From contig JAECYW010000003.1 in the NCBI GenBank assembly GCA_023014335.1, positions 3,968,001 to 4,032,000 on the forward strand: a stretch of 64,000 nt of DNA, read 5' to 3'. Origin of the DNA: Galerina marginata (taxonomy: Eukaryota; Basidiomycota; Agaricomycetes; Agaricales; Galerinaceae). Under the pieces are notes generated by a model that did no database searches, had not been told where the DNA came from, and was given only the letters and a program-made list of their open reading frames with translations. This document shows positions 63,363-64,000 of the stretch, in pieces; position 1 is the stretch's first letter, and the number at the start of each line of letters is the position of its first letter. The translations under genes were made by a program, and so were the position numbers.

Positions 63363-64000
63363 CAGCATCTCGAAGTCGACAATGACGACAGCGCATATAT
63401 TCACAAGTTGGTACATTTTGTCCATCCTACATAGTCGGTGCACTTGACCTTTGCTGACGTTCTCGCCGACCTAGGCAGGTGCCTTCTCTTTTGCCTGTGT
63501 TTGCCTGTGTGGATTGTCCGTCGTTTCGTTTCTTCTCGTTTGCTGACTTGCTGGCCTCGTTGCAGTTCGATGCGAATAACGAATGTGAATGCACCCGCCA
63601 ACTGGCAACGACCGACTGAGGGTCGACGGTGTCAACAGTGACTTGCACCATCCAGCGCGAAGAGATAGCGTCACCTTGTCTTTCTTAGCCTTCCTCTCTT
63701 GGTTTCTTGGCACTGCATCTCTCATCCGTCCGCCCTGTTACGAGCAACAAGGCGGCTATCTATCCTCTGATCCCGCTCGACCCACAGAAGTAGCCTCTCT
63801 GAGCATCTCGAAGTTGACGACGACGTCGGCGGCGCATATACCCACGAGTTGGTACGGTTTGTCCATCCATCGCATGCTTGACCTTGTTTGACGCTCTCGC
63901 CGATCTAAGCAGGTGCCTTCTCATCTGTTCGTGTTTATGTGTGGGTTGATGGTCATTTTCATTTCGTTTCGTTACCTTTTGACTTCGTTGCAGATCGAAC
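63363..64000. repeat. ~430-bp tandem duplication with exon-like segments
   Basis: Sequence from about 63363 (AGCATCTCGAAGTCGAC) repeats from about 63801 (AGCATCTCGAAGTTGAC), and the copies share the GTTGGTAC donor-like word, the AGGCAGGTGCCTTCTC/AAGCAGGTGCCTTCTC block and a TTCGTTGCAG/CTCGTTGCAG acceptor-like end. A short coding-like segment (HLEVD.D..AY.H.LV) precedes the donor in each copy. The second copy runs off the window. Possibly duplicated exons of a gene that extends to the right. Confidence 0.5.

Overview
The window is a transposon-dense stretch of a fungal genome, most likely an agaricomycete basidiomycete. The evidence is dense GT-AG introns of about 45-65 nt, a P-loop GTPase family and a DUF6535 membrane protein of the kind typical of mushroom genomes, fungal-type E(z) and Brr2 relics, and abundant Copia, chromodomain-Gypsy and tyrosine-recombinase elements. 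No tRNA, rRNA or CRISPR was seen.

Layout. 1-5.6 kb has no convincing gene. It holds a degenerate ~99-bp AT-rich satellite whose units carry the palindrome TTGACCTATAGGTCAA. 5.6-23.0 kb is a nested stack: a Tc1/mariner-like MITE contains Copia-1, which is itself split in RNase H by a 5-kb element with ~0.64-kb inverted repeats; next to it lies the intact Copia-2, whose 5' LTR carries a MITE. 23.0-26.3 kb has two divergent GTPase genes, one truncated by Copia-2 and one intact. 26.9-29.0 kb is a DUF6535 membrane protein gene. 29.1-32.5 kb is a tyrosine-recombinase element with split direct repeats (A1...B1-A2-B2), a gag-like ORF and a recombinase ORF, but no reverse transcriptase. 34.3-37.2 kb is a decayed E(z)/KMT6 histone methyltransferase gene interrupted by a foldback element. 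Its 5' end is duplicated in inverse orientation at 51.9-52.4 kb, where the insertion site is empty. 38.4-50.8 kb is a decayed Brr2 fragment split by an 11.5-kb chromodomain Gypsy element that has an in-frame UGA-CUA between gag and pol and a third, 964-aa ORF of unknown function.

52.6-62.2 kb holds three intact-looking minus-strand genes: an XPG/PIN nuclease with three SUMO-interaction-like motifs, a DUF6729 protein with an apparent DDE triad, and a small basic protein with a triplicated exon. They are bracketed by inverted CAGTGGTGTC ends next to TGACC/GGTCA clusters, and I propose that this block is a cargo-carrying DNA transposon. 62.4-63.0 kb is a decayed Brr2 N-terminus, and the end holds a ~430-bp tandem duplication.

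Most element boundaries were fixed by matching target-site duplications and by showing that removing the insertion restores an open frame or a known empty site. Exon models for the XPG, DUF6729 and DUF6535 genes each sum to a multiple of three with no internal stop. Family names come from recalled motifs, not from database searches.
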